Source: Magnolia sinica
Taxonomy: Eukaryota > Streptophyta > Magnoliopsida > Magnoliales > Magnoliaceae
DNA: 64,000 nucleotides
Assembly: GCF_029962835.1 (NCBI RefSeq)
Contig: NC_080578.1
Coordinates: 28,971,001-29,035,000 of the forward strand
Direction: 5' to 3'
Part shown: piece after piece, positions 12,601-24,072 of the stretch
Layout of the letters: the number at the start of each line of letters is the position of its first letter
Numbering within the stretch: position 1 is the stretch's first letter
Notes under the pieces: model-generated
Databases searched by the model: none
Seen by the model: only the letters and a program-made list of their open reading frames with translations
What the model was told of the DNA's origin: nothing
Made by a program: the position numbers and the translations under genes

Positions 12601-13360
12601 TTCTTAGCATCTAGGGAAAATGAATCTGGATGAGTCTAGATGAATTTGGATGAGACAGGGAGGATGCATCTGTTGGATGAATCTGCAAATAACATAGAGG
12701 ATGAGTACGTTGGATGTATCTGCAAATAGCAGGGAGGATACATCTGGTTTGCATGTTCCAAGATAGGTGAGGTTGGATTCAAAGATGTCAACTGTCTTAG
12801 AAAATGAGCAACATCTGATCATAACCAATAATTATTTTTTAAAAAAAAATAAACTAAGTTAAAGGGATTAATTAATTCCAAATAATTTTTTAGCAAAAAA
12901 ACCCATTAACATTAAAAGACGGACATTCAGTCAAGCTTAAGAGGACAAGATTTGTACCCATCTGTGCAATAGAGTGTATCACATGCACGTACCCACTTTT
13001 TCAAGAAGTTAAAGAAGAGAAATGTTTATAAACACATCGCTGTATCTTCTCCTCATTTAACGTGAGACCGTTACTTTTGCAATTGAAAAAGAAAAGGGTG
13101 AAAAGAATGTACTTTGTCTTTTAGTTTCTTTTATTCCTTTTTATTTTTTCATAAACCCTAGTAAAATATACAATGCTTAATATAGCTATAGTGAGCCTAA
13201 GTTCAGCAAGTGTACATGTGCTTCTCTTGCCCAAAGGATCATAGTATTCATTCAATTATTAAATTGGCTGAGTGGGTTCAAGAATCCAGTAGCATACCTG
13301 TGTATTTTGGGAAAACCATGAACAATGCAGTATGTTTTTCCCAATGTTGCTAAGCACAGT
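9637..13360 (+). repeat. Tandem array with ~0.9-kb monomers, left part
   Basis: The anchor word GGGTTCAAGAAT occurs at 9678, 10581, 11479, 12373 and 13274, giving periods of 903, 898, 894 and 901 bp. Each unit holds, in order, a GGATGCATCTG-containing subrepeat block, an AATTAAATCCAAAT stretch, a CATTCAGTCAAGC box, a poly-A tract with GGTGAAAAGAAGATA, and AATACAATGCTTAATATAGC. No unit encodes a convincing protein. The left edge is degenerate and merges with the Copia-B LTR fragment. Confidence 0.9.
13356..13360. repeat. Copia-C left target-site duplication (ACAGT)
   Basis: ACAGT precedes the element and is repeated at 21018-21022. Removing the element and one copy restores the array sequence GCACAGTGACATATC seen in the other monomers. 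Confidence 0.95.
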
Positions 13361-13850
13361 TGTAAGAACTCTATTTAGTGGGCCTCACTGATCAACGGTC
13401 TGGATTGTCATACAGTTGGACTGGATGATTGAGTAGACTAGTGGGCCCCACTTCGTGTGATGCGCTGCGCAGTCTATTTGCGCAGCTCTGCGTACTAGGG
13501 TTGGAATGCTATAGCTATCTTATGCAGACAACAATTTTAGTTGCACTAGGATGCTACAATGTGGAGCATGGGAGAGAGAATTGTGATGGGTTTCAAACTC
13601 TCTCTCCATAGATTCTATAAAAGAGAACTGGGTCTCCAATCCTACACCACAGCAGAAATTTGAGTCCCATCTTGTGAATTGCAGAAAGGGTGTGAAGGAG
13701 AGGAAGATCCTAAGCTCTACAGGTTTTCTGGTATTCTTATCCGGCTTCCATGGCGGCGTCTTAGCTAGGTAAGCTATCCGACTCCTGATCGCCATGTCCC
13801 ATGCATAGACAGATCCGTGGGCCTATTCCGCATATAGATTAAGTCCCACA
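13361..13850 (+). mobile_element. Copia-C 5' LTR
   Basis: It starts TGTAAGAACTC and ends AAGTCCCACA, directly followed by the primer binding site. It contains a TATAAAA box at 13616-13622. The same boundaries are found in the 3' LTR. Confidence 0.95.
13616..13622 (+). promoter_or_regulatory. TATA box of the Copia-C 5' LTR
   Basis: TATAAAA in the 5' LTR, also conserved at 20783-20789 in the 3' LTR. This leaves about 230 bp of LTR downstream for the R and U5 parts. The transcription start is inferred to lie some 30 bp downstream. Confidence 0.6.
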
Positions 13851-13852
13851 GT

Positions 13853-13864
13853 TGGTATCAGAGC
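13853..13864 (+). other. Copia-C primer binding site
   Basis: TGGTATCAGAGC follows the LTR end after two bases. It matches the plant initiator-Met tRNA 3' end complement. Confidence 0.9.
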
Positions 13865-13899
13865 CATCTGTGCATAGGTATGGTTAATCCTATACAGCA

Positions 13900-14360
13900 A
13901 TTAGGGCTTTCAAATTCGAATTCTATATCAGATCAGTATCAGGGATTTTCGAATCCCTGAATCCAGAAACAGTATAGATTAGGGATTTCGAATCCCAGAT
14001 CCCAAATTAGGAATTTCGAAACTAAAACCTAATCCAGTTAATTAGGGAGTATTTGAAACCCTAATCCAGTTAATTAGAGATCATCCCCAAATCCAGATGT
14101 CTATTGGGGATTTTCAATTCGGAATCCCCAAAATTGTGAAATTAGGGCTTTCAGATTTAAATCCCCAAATTGAGAAAATTGGGGATTTTAATCCCAAATA
14201 CAGCGATTAGGGATTTTCGAATCCCAAATTCAGATTAGGGATTTTTCGAATCCCCAAATCCAAATTAGGGTTTTTTTCAGACCTACAACCCTAAATCCAA
14301 TTTCAATTAGGGATTTTAGATATCAGATTGTAACATTGGGCATTCGGATCTCAAAGCCCC
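13900..14360 (+). repeat. Degenerate repeats in the Copia-C leader
   Basis: About a dozen imperfect copies of ATTAGGGATTTTCGAATCCC-like text occur, partly self-complementary (GGGATT and AATCCC). They lie in the untranslated leader between the primer site and gag. A role in RNA packaging is possible but unsupported. Confidence 0.75.
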
Positions 14361-15960
14361 AAATCCATACAATTAGGGTTTCAATACCCAAATTTTTTAT
14401 TGGAAAAAGGAAATTCCAATATCCACCTATATGTTCCATAGAGGCAGTCATGGATTTCAGCACTACCGTCGGGCATGTAGCCCACCTTCAAGGAGAAAGC
14501 ATCTTCATCATCGTCATCATGGTCGAAGAAGGCGACCGGGTGTTCGACTGGCTGCGAATCCATCTGCGGAGAAGGAGAAATCTTCCTCTCCCTTCTGCAG
14601 CTGCTCTCAGCAGGTCAAAAATACGGCCTGATCTTTCTCGAATCGGCATCATGGATGATGGAAGAGGAATTTTTTTTCTATCTCGCTGATACCCTCAATC
14701 GGTCGTTGATACTATTCGGTCATAGCCGACCTTATAGATAATCGGTCCAACAGACCCGATTACATGCATTCGGGTCAACCATATGGACCCGCGAGTGGGC
14801 TCACGCTGTTTTATCTGGTGGACTTGACGCTGCAACATGGCCATTGCAGATATGGCCCATTTGATTAGTACCGTAGTCTATCATGGGCCGTGTTTAGGCA
14901 GCGGCTCATTACCCACATATAACGTTTTCTACATGGAATGCCTCATTCATATAGAATGATTGTTTTGGATAGAGTCCAATTTTAGACCATTCTGGTTGGG
15001 TCATTTGTTAGCCAACATCTAGTGTGAACAATTCACTATGAGCAATCAATATGACACATTCTCTAGATAGATAATGTAGATGATAAACCTATATTTGATT
15101 AACATTCAGTATATGGGCTGATCCATCCATCATGTAGACACCCATATATGAATCTACACATCCAATTGTTAAATGTTGATGTTTTCTTATCTATCATGAA
15201 AATGTAATGAACTAGATTTGCTTTACCTAATTTCAATAACCCAACAAAATAGAGTGCTGATTCGGCCCTATTGTTAGCCCATCACCCATCCTTAGAAGTT
15301 GATATGGACCATTGGAATAAATGATATGAAAATTATCCGCATGTTTCACTTTAAGGTTCCTATATTTTCCAATGATCTATACCGACCATCCTATGGGCCG
15401 TATTAGACTAATTAAGATATAATTCATAGACAGGCAGGATTATAATCGCAATCCTAAGTCTATATTTGTAGTTTTGGATTCGGTTGTGTTAGCCACCATA
15501 GTGACCTCAATCGATGAAAATATTACAAGTACAGACTTGTAACATTGGGATAAGCGGATTACATACAGTTGCTTTCACATTTTCATGCGTACGGTAACGA
15601 AAACACAGACGATTACCATTTGGCAGTCGAGTGAATGGGTGAAGTAAATGGTGCTGGTAATGTAAAGTTGAAAGACTTATCTCACTCACAGGTGTTGAGT
15701 GTCTCAGATTTACATGACTTACATCACTTAGCTTCATATTCAGGATGATCACTAATATGTTGTTATTACCGTCCACAGGAGGAATGATAATGATGTAACA
15801 GATTCTCACCAGGATGAGATGGTTGGGCCCATCGTTATCCTGGATGATTCAGTTGATGCCTCCCTTAGCAACTGAATTGATTAACTTTGCCTGATAATTG
15901 TTTACATTCACTAAATTGCTTTGTGAAATTATGACCTAATGTGAGTATAAATGTATCTCT
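14361..15960 (+). other. Copia-C leader, no convincing gene
   Basis: This is 1.6 kb of untranslated leader sequence. Short ORFs (for example 14336-14689) have no recognisable domain. The leader ends in TCTTTTATTTTAG, directly before the gag frame and without a nearby in-frame ATG. That resembles a 3' splice site, so gag may be expressed from a spliced leader. This is inference. Confidence 0.5.
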
Positions 15961-16850
15961 TTTATTTTAGTCTCAATTCCAACTAACCAGAATCGAGTCC
16001 CTGCCCTTAATGGATCTAATTACGCTCAATGGAAGAACGCCATTGAAGTTGTACTAGGCTGTCTTCAATTAGATCTTGCCCTGATAACACCAGAACCGCC
16101 AAAGCCATCTGATAATGCCACTGAAGCTTAATATAATAGATGGGTTGCATGGTTTAGATCAAATGATACATGCCTGAAAGTCATTAAGTATTCAATTTCT
16201 AAATCGATGAAGGGTGCCATGCCTGAAACAGATAAGGCCAAAGTTTTCCTAACTGAAATGGGAAAACGATTTAAAAAATCTGATAATTTTGAAGTGGGCG
16301 TTCTTTTGAATAAATTAACTCGCTCATCCTACGATGGAAAAGGCAACATCCGTGAATACATTGTAGAGCAGATCGAAGTTGTTTCTAAGATCCTTGCTCT
16401 AGGGCTTGTACTCACTGATGATCAATTGGTTCATTTGATCATGAACAACTTACCTCCCCAATTCGGCACATTCCTGGTAAACTATAACACTCTGAAGGAC
16501 ATATGAACATTAGATGAACTCATCACTCAGTGCGCCCAAGAAGAAGACAGGATCAGACAGATGATAAAAGCTTAAGATGTTAATATGGTGACTTCAGGAC
16601 AAAGGCATGGGCAAGGGAATAAAGGTAAAAGGAAGAGGAAAAAAGGTTCTAATAATAGATTCTCTAGTCCTCCATCTGGAAACCTTGAGAATCAATCTGG
16701 AAATGGATCTAGACGCAAGCGGGTTAAAGGAAAATTGTGCTTCTTTTGCAAAAAGATGAGTCATCTAAAGAAAGACTGCGAAGGTTTTAAGGATTGGCTC
16801 ATAAAGAAAGGTAATCATTTTGTTCTTGTCTGTTTTGAATCTAATTTGAC
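15961..16850 (+). pseudogene. gag: Copia-C gag with zinc knuckle, three or more stops
   Basis: The frame begins around VPALNGSNYAQWKNAIE, the classic copia gag opening. It continues through KSMKGAMPETDKAKVFL and LVLTDDQLVHLIMNNLPPQF (UBN2-type gag), a basic linker, and the zinc knuckle CFFCKKMSHLKKDC at about 16738-16779. In-frame stops lie at 16129, 16504 and 16573. The usual knuckle Gly before His is Ser here. No frameshift is needed to join gag to the protease. Gag would coat the element RNA in cytoplasmic particles. Confidence 0.9.
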
Positions 16851-16854
16851 CAAT

Positions 16855-17205
16855 GTGTCAACAGATTCCTGGTGGATAGCTTCAGGAACTACTATTCACA
16901 TATGCACTTCTATGCAGGAATTACTACAGGGCAGGCCACTAACTGATGCGGAGCACTCAGTATACGTAGGCAATGGTGTCAAAGTTGACGTGGAGGCAAT
17001 AGGAGTCTATAGGCTTAAGTTAAAGTCTGGTCATTTTTTAAATTTAGTAAATACATTCTGTGTGCCGTCTATAAGGCGTAATTTAGTTTCAATTTCCTGC
17101 TTGGACAAGTTGGGATATTTGTTCCACTTTGGAAATAAAAGTTTTGGTATTTACTTTAATTCGATTAAAGTTAGAACCAGCTCTTTAGTAAACAACTTAT
17201 ATTAG
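16855..17205 (+). pseudogene. Copia-C aspartic protease region, active-site Asp lost
   Basis: The motif WWIASGTTIHIC stands where copia proteases have W-D-S-G-A/T, so the catalytic Asp codon has become Ala (GCT). Downstream, VYVGNGVKVDVEAIG and RRNLVSISCLDKLGY match the rest of the fold. The stop at 17203-17205 (TAG) is in frame with what follows. The enzyme would cleave the gag-pol polyprotein, and this copy could not. Confidence 0.85.
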
Positions 17206-18228
17206 TTAGACTTGATTGCCTCTCACGTCTATAATATTAATACCTTGCATAGAAATGTAGTGAGATCCAAGCGAAGACTAGACTATGAGAATTCCTCCAT
17301 GTTGTGGCACAGGCGGCTATGCTATATATCTCGTGAGAGATTAAACAGGCTTGTGCGAGAAGGAATTTTACATTCTCTAGACTTCTTTAACTATAAAGTA
17401 TGTATTGATTGCATAAAAGGGAAACAAACTAGAACGAGAAAGAAAGGTGTAACTAGGAGTGTAGATCTATTAGAAGTTATACATACAGATATCTGTGGAC
17501 CATTCCTTACAGCCTCATAGAGTGGCCACAAATATTTCATTACCTTTATAGATGACTACTCTCGCTTTGGGTACCTATACATTATCAGTGAGAAATCAAA
17601 TGCCCTAGATGCTTTTAAAATCTATAAGGCCGAGGTTGAAAATCAACTCGATAAGAGAATTAAAGTTGTCAGATCTAACCATGGTGGTGAATACTATGGC
17701 AGATATGACGAATCAGGATGCAATCCATGGTCATTCGCTAAATACCTTCAGGATTGTGGCATTGTTGCTTAGTACACTATGCCTGGTACTTCAGAGCAGA
17801 ATGGAGTTGCTGAGAGACGTAATCGCACCCTTATGGATATGGTGCTAAGTATGATCAGCAATTCAACATTGCCAGAATCTCTATGGGGTGATGCGATCAA
17901 AACTGCAGTTCATATATTAAACAGGGTTCCCAGCAAAGCAGTAAGCAAAACTCCTTTTAAGTTGTGAAATGGGAGAAAACCAAATCTCCGATATCTACAT
18001 GTTTGGGGTTGTTCTGCTGAGGCCAAAATTTATAACCTGCATAATAAAAAGCTTGATCCTAGAACCATAAGTTGTTTCTTCATTAGATACCTAGAAAGAT
18101 CAAAAGGCTATCGATTCTACCGTCCTTCCCACTCCATTAGGATTGTTGAGACTGGGAATGCCAGATTCATTGAGGACACTGAAAACAGTGGGAGCACGAA
18201 CATAAGAAATTTTGTATTTGAGGAATAA
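17206..18228 (+). pseudogene. Copia-C integrase (GAG-pre-integrase plus core), broken
   Basis: The pre-integrase segment has LWHRRLCYIS and CIDCIKGKQ, corresponding to the H...H...C...C zinc site (one His is Tyr here). The core carries the first Asp in HTDICGPF. At the second it has RSNHGGEYYG, where the catalytic Asp is Asn and the following Arg is His. The Glu region [10 protein letters not shown] is kept. The frame is cut by stops at 17518, 17770, 17965 and 18226 but never shifts. Integrase would insert the cDNA into chromosomes. Confidence 0.9.
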
Positions 18229-18234
18229 AGGACT

Positions 18235-20052
18235 GTGACTCCTATCATAGTCAATCCAGATCACGTGGACATTAATGATGCAGTCGATTCTGCAGTCACT
18301 GTAGAGCACCACGTAAAACCTCATATACAAACCACTGATGAGGAAAATCAAGATCAGACCCAACAAGTTGAACCATTAAGAAGATCTGAAAGAGAGAGAA
18401 GGCCTGTAAATCGAGACGATTACATCGTATACTTACAAGAACATGACTTTGACATAGGAGTGGAAAAGGATCTTGAATCCTTTACACAAGTCAAACAAAG
18501 TGTTGATCCTTCTCGTTGGTTTAATGTCATGAAAGATGAGTTGAAATCCATGCAGGACAATAAAGTATGAGATCTTGTAGAGTTACCCACTAGAATAAGG
18601 CCGATTGGTTGTAAATGGATATTTAAAACCAAACGGGACTCCAAAGGTAATGTTGAACGATATAAAGCCAGACTTGTTGCTAAGGGTTTTAACCAATGTG
18701 AGGGTATTGACTTTAAGGAGATTTTCTCAATAATATCCAAGAAAGACTCATTTAGAATCATAATGGCTCTTGTAGCTCATATGGATTTAGAGTTACATCA
18801 GATGGATGTAAAGACTGCATTTCTCAATGGGGATCTGAATGAGAATGTGTACATGTTACAGCTAGAAGGTTTTGTAGCTACTGGCTTAGAAAATTTGGTT
18901 TGCAAACTTAAGAAGTCCATCTATGGGTTGAAACAGGCATCGCAACAGTGGTACCTTAAGTTTCATGAAGTAATTTCTTCATATGGCTTTGTAGAAAACA
19001 CTGCAGATGAATGCATTTACATTAAAACCAGTGGGAGTAAGTTCATTATGGTGATTTTGTATGTTGATAACATTCTGTTAACTAGTAGTGATACCAGGAT
19101 GTTGAGCAACACCAAGAAATTCTTATCTCAAAGGTTTGAAATGAAAGACCTCGGTGAAGCTTCTTATGTCATCGGCAATGAGATTCGCCGTGACAGAACA
19201 CTTGGACTGCTCAGCTTGTCACAGAGGGCGTATATTACTAGGGTACTCGAAAGGTATGACATGCAAAATTGTGCTTCATTAAAGTCGCCCATTGTGAAGG
19301 GCGACAAATTTAGTTTATTTCAGTGTCCAAAGAATGATTTAGAAAAGAATCGAATGAAAGAATTTCCATACGCATCAGTAGTAGGGAGCATCATGTATGC
19401 TCAAGTCTGTACGCGACCGGACATTGCCTTTGTCACTGGAATGTTGGGAAGATATCTATCTAATCCAGGAATGCAACATTGGATAGCTGCAAAGAAAGTA
19501 TTATGGTATCTTCAGAGAACGAAAGACTTCGGACTCACATACAAAAGGTCTGATCAGTTGGAGTTGATCGGATATTCAGATGCAAACTTCGCAAGCTGCG
19601 TTAATACTAAGAAGTCTACTTTAAGATACATTTTCATGATGGTGGGAGGAACTATGTCGTGGAAAAACGTGAAACAATCTACCATAACCTCATCCACTAT
19701 GGAAGCTGAATTTATTGCCTGCCATGAGGCATCTAATCAGGCACTATGGTTACAGAATTTCTTCTCAGGTTTGCGGGTACTGAATCATATCCCAAAACCA
19801 TTGAGAATATTTTGCAATAATTCGGTTACTATTTCTTTTTCTAGTAACAACAAGCATTCGTCAAGGTCGAGGCATATCGACATCAAGTATCTTGTTGTAA
19901 AGGAAAGGGTTCAGAATCATCAAGTGTCCGTGAAATTCATCGGCACCAAGCAGATGATTGCAGATCCGCTCACTAAAGGGCTCCCTATCACGCCATTTCA
20001 GGAGCATGTAACATCCATGGGAGTCATTGATCCCACAGATGTTTTCAGTTAG
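18235..20052 (+). pseudogene. Copia-C reverse transcriptase and RNase H
   Basis: After a linker (REPEATED charged residues, RRSERERRPV), the RT domain shows WIFKTKRDSKGNVERYKARL, VAKGFNQ, QMDVKTAFLNGDL and YGLKQASQQWY. The active-site box reads YVDNILL instead of YVDDILL, a GAC-to-AAC change. RNase H follows with GYSDANFASCVNT, SSTMEAEFIA, IADPLTKGL and SRHIDIKY; two acidic residues are Asn here (SDAN, FCNN). One in-frame stop lies at 18568-18570, where relatives have Trp, and the rest is open to 20052. RT would copy element RNA into DNA. This copy is inactive. Confidence 0.95.
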
Positions 20053-20529
20053 TGGGAGTTGAGCGTACTTTGATTTTCACAGACACTTAGAGATCTTGTT
20101 TTATATAGTTTGTTTGGATGATTTTGATATAAAGATTTATTTCTGCTTCTCTATATATATGCACAAATTTTGAGTAAGTAGAACTACAGTCGTATCTCGT
20201 TGGAGACATGTAAAAGCTTCAGGACCTCTTAATGATAGGCACATAACATCACACTAAAGTGTGTAATCCTTATACCACATTTCCTAGTTCGTGATCTATG
20301 TCGTTAAAATTGAAAGTATTTGTGATCGCACTTAGACTCACTTCGCCTAAATGTTGTGATGACTACTGCATTTTGAAACTGATTGTCTTGATGGACCAGA
20401 TTGAATAGCATTACTCATACCGTCCCATTGTTTTCATTGGTTAACCATTTGGATATTTTCTTAAAAGATCAAAACTTGTTTTTCAAAATAATTCTATATG
20501 ACTATCATTAACGTTGTTCAATGAAGCCC

Positions 20530-20540
20530 AAGTGGGAGAA
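20530..20540 (+). other. Copia-C polypurine tract
   Basis: AAGTGGGAGAA immediately precedes the TG of the 3' LTR at 20541. It is the primer for plus-strand synthesis. Confidence 0.85.
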
Positions 20541-21017
20541 TGTAAGAACTCTATTTAGTGGGCCTCACTGATCAACGGTCTGGATTGTCATATAGTTGGA
20601 CTGGATTATTGAGTAGACTAGTGGGCCCCACTTCGTGTGATAGACTGCGCAGCTTTGCGTACTAAGGCTGGAATGCTATAGCTGTCTTACGCAGACAGCA
20701 ATTTGAGTTGCACTAGGATGCTACAATGTGGAGCATGGGACAGAGAGTTGTGATGGGTTTCAAACTCTCTCTCCACAGATTCTATAAAAGAGAGCTGGGT
20801 CCCCAATCTTACACCACAACAGAAATTCGAGTCTCATCTTGTGAATTGCAGAAAGGGTGTGAAGGAGAGGAAGATCCTAAGCTCTACAGGTTTTTTGGTA
20901 TTCTTATCCGACTTCCATGGCGGCGTCTCAGGTTGGTAAGCTATCCGACCCCTGACCGCCATGTCCCATGCATAGATAGATCCGTGGGCCTATTCCGCAT
21001 ATAGATTAAGTCCCACA
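20541..21017 (+). mobile_element. Copia-C 3' LTR
   Basis: It starts TGTAAGAACTC and ends AGTCCCACA, then the target duplication ACAGT. It is 13 bp shorter than the 5' LTR, mainly in the CTGCGCAG-rich part near 20640. The TATA box is at 20783-20789. Confidence 0.95.
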
Positions 21018-21022
21018 ACAGT
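21018..21022. repeat. Copia-C right target-site duplication (ACAGT)
   Basis: It is identical to 13356-13360. The interrupted array monomer continues directly after it. Confidence 0.95.
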
Positions 21023-22297
21023 GACATATCATGTTCTCGCAATTTCTTGGCCTATAATTTATTGGAAGATTTTCAAATTTTGAGGGTTTTATCAGCATAT
21101 TATTAGAAAAATCTTATAGAAAATAAAATATTTATTATAAATTAATATGCCTCAGATTTCATTCTTAGCATCTAGCGAAAATGAATGAGGATGAGTTTGG
21201 GTGAATCTAGATGAGATAGGGAGGATGCATCTGTTGGATGAATCTGTAAATAAGAGAGAGGATGCATCTATTGGATGAATATGCAAATAGCAGGGAGGAT
21301 GCATCTAGTTTGCCCTTTCCAACAATGGTGAGGTTGGATTCAGAGACGTCTCATATTAGAAAACTATCTTAGAAAGTGAGCAGCATCCAATCATATCCAA
21401 TAGTTATAAAAGAAACTGACTTAAAGGGATTAATTAAATCTAAATAAATTTTTTGGCAAAAAAGCCAATGAACATTCAAAGACAAACATTCGGTCAAGCT
21501 TAAGAGGGCAAGATTTGTACTCGTTTGTGCGATAGCAAGTATCACATGCACATACCCACTTTTTCAAGAAGTTAAAGAAGAGAAATGCTTATAAACACAT
21601 CCCCGTATCTTCTCCTTATCTAACATGAGACTATAACTTTTGCAATTGAAAAAAAAAAAGGTGAAAAGAAGATAGTTTGTCTTTTGGTTTCTTTTATTCC
21701 TTTTTATTTTTTTAATAAACCCTAATAAAATATACAATGCTTAATATAGCTACAGTGAGTCTAAGTTCAACAAGTGTGCATGTGCTCCTCTTGCCCAAAC
21801 GATCATATGTTTTCATTCAATTAATAAAGTGACTGAGTGGGTTCAAGAATCCAGTAGCATACCTGTGTATTTTGGGAAAACCATGAACAATGTGGTATAT
21901 TTTTCTCAATGTTGCTAAGCACAGTGACATATCATATTCTCGCAATTTCTCGGTCGATAATTTCTTGGATGATTTTCAAAATTTGAGGGTTTTATCGGCA
22001 TATTATAAGAAAAATCTAACAAAAAATAAAAATATTTATTATAAATTAATATCCATAAGATTTCATTCTTAGTATTTAGGGAAAATGAATTTGGATGAGT
22101 CTGGATGAGACTAGGAGGATGCATCTGTTAGAAGAATCTGCAAATAACAGAGAAGATGCATTTGTTGGATGAATCTGCAAAATAGCAGGGAGGATGCATC
22201 TGACTTGCATGTTCCAACAAAGGTGTGGTTGGATTCAGAAACGTCTCATATTAGAAAACTGTCTTAGGAAGTGAGCAGCATCCATTCATATCCAATA

Positions 22298-22301
<4 letters not shown>

Positions 22302-22340
<39 letters not shown>
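22302..22340. repeat. (TA)n microsatellite
   Basis: About 39 bp of TA repeats within one array monomer, at a place where other units have only a short AT stretch. Confidence 0.9.
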
Positions 22341-22343
<3 letters not shown>

Positions 22344-23290
22344 CAAAAAGCCCATCAACATTCAAAGACCGACATTCAGTCAAGCCCAAGAGGACAAGAT
22401 TTGTACTTGTTTGTCCGATAGCGAGTATCACGTGTACATACCCACTTTTTCAAGAAGTTAAAAGGAGATAAATGTTTATAAACACATCCCTGTATCTTCT
22501 TCTCATCTAACGTGAGACCGTAACTTTTGCAATTGAAAAAAAATAAATAAAAAGAGGTGAAAAGAAGATACTTTGTCTTTTGGTTTCTTTTATTCCTTTT
22601 TTTTTTAAAAAAATTTTTACAAACCCTAATAAAATATACAATGCTTAATATAGCTACAGTGAGCCAAAGATCAGCAAGTGTGCATGTGCTCCTCTTGCCC
22701 AAAGGATCATATGTATTCATTCAATTATTTAAGTGACCAAGTGGGTTCAAGAATCCAGCATCATATCGTGTATTTTGGGAAAACCATGTACAATGCGGTA
22801 TATTTTTTCTCAATGTTGCTAAGCACAGTGACATATTATATTCTCGCAATTTCTCGGCCTATAATTTCTTGGAAGATTTTCAAAATTTGAGGGTTTTATC
22901 TGCATATTATTAGAAAAATCTTATAGAAAATAAAATATTTATAATAAATTAATGTGTCAGATTTCATTCTTAGCATCTTTCAAAAATGAATCTGGATGAG
23001 ACAAGAAGGATGCATTTGTTGGATGAATCTGCAAATAATAGAGAGGATGCATCTGTTGGATGAATATGCAAATTGTAGGGAGGATGCATCTGGTTTGCAT
23101 GTTCCAACTGAGGTGAGGTTGGATTTAGAGACGTCTCATATTAAAAAAATGTCTTAGCAAGTGAGCAGCATCCAATATATATATATATAAAAACTGATTT
23201 AAAGGGATTAATTAAATGCAAATAATTATTTTAGCAAAAATTTCATCAACATTCAAAGACGGACATTCAGTCAAGCTTAAGAGGGCAAGA

Positions 23291-23890
23291 AGTTAACACC
23301 ACCAAAATCGCAAATTTGGAATGCCTACATGTTTGGTTCTGGAATGACTGAAGCCCGTTTCAAATTTGAAATGGTTTTAAATCGCACCAGACTTGTAAAA
23401 AAATTAGACGAGGAAAGGCTATTGAGTCCGTGTATTTTGCTGCGGTTATAAACCATAGATAGATTATCTATAATCTGTAGCTAAAGGCTGCTTTCGTCTC
23501 CAGCGTGGTTGGAGCCTAATGGTCCTTTAAGAGCTCTATGATGCCCACCGTAATTATGTGCATTTCATCTATTCTGCCAATCAATTTTTAAAGCCTATTT
23601 TAGGTATGATCCTAGAAAGGGATGCGGATCGAAGGCTCAAGGGGACCACACCATAGGAAACAGTGGAGATTAAGTGTCTACCATTGATCTATGATGTGGT
23701 CGACTTGGGCGTTCGATCTGCCTTCTTTTTGGAATCATGCCTTAAAACTGGGTGTCAAAATGAATGGACAGTGTGGATCAACTTCATACATCACGGTGGG
23801 CCCCACGAAACTCCCGATATGACCGCCATCTCTAGCTCCAAATCTTGGTGGGGGTATTTTACCCAAGAGAAAACCAACCACCTTCATTCC

Positions 23891-23934
<44 letters not shown>

Positions 23935-24018
23935 GTGCTAGATCCAAAGAAGGGAGAGCTCCCTCCCTCTCTCTCTCTCTCTCTCTCTGTATGTGCTAGA
24001 TCCAAAGAAGGGAGAGCT

Positions 24019-24072
<54 letters not shown>

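Larger units (their letters stand above)
13361..21017 (+). mobile_element. Copia-C: full-length Ty1/copia retrotransposon (7.66 kb)
   Basis: It has LTRs at both ends (490 and 477 bp), a Met-tRNA primer site, a long leader, gag-protease-integrase-RT-RNase H in copia order, a polypurine tract and a 5-bp target duplication. It sits inside one monomer of the 0.9-kb array. The structure is complete, but the coding frame has nine in-frame stops and several altered catalytic residues, so it is no longer autonomous. The LTRs differ at a few per cent of sites plus one small indel region, by eye, implying an old insertion. Confidence 0.95.
21018..23290 (+). repeat. Tandem array with ~0.9-kb monomers, right part
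   Basis: This is the continuation of the array. The anchor GGGTTCAAGAAT lies at 21839, and the corresponding position of the next unit is 22743 (904 bp apart). After subtracting Copia-C plus one target duplication (7662 bp), the spacing across the insertion is 903 bp. One monomer contains a TA microsatellite (22302-22340). The array stops inside a unit at GAGGGCAAGA (23290). Confidence 0.9.

Noticed and set aside
9637..13360. The 0.9-kb array as a tandem gene family
   Set aside because: No ORF is conserved between monomers.
14336..14689. A 117-codon ORF in the Copia-C leader
   Set aside because: It overlaps other short ORFs in both strands, has no known domain and lies upstream of gag in non-coding leader sequence.
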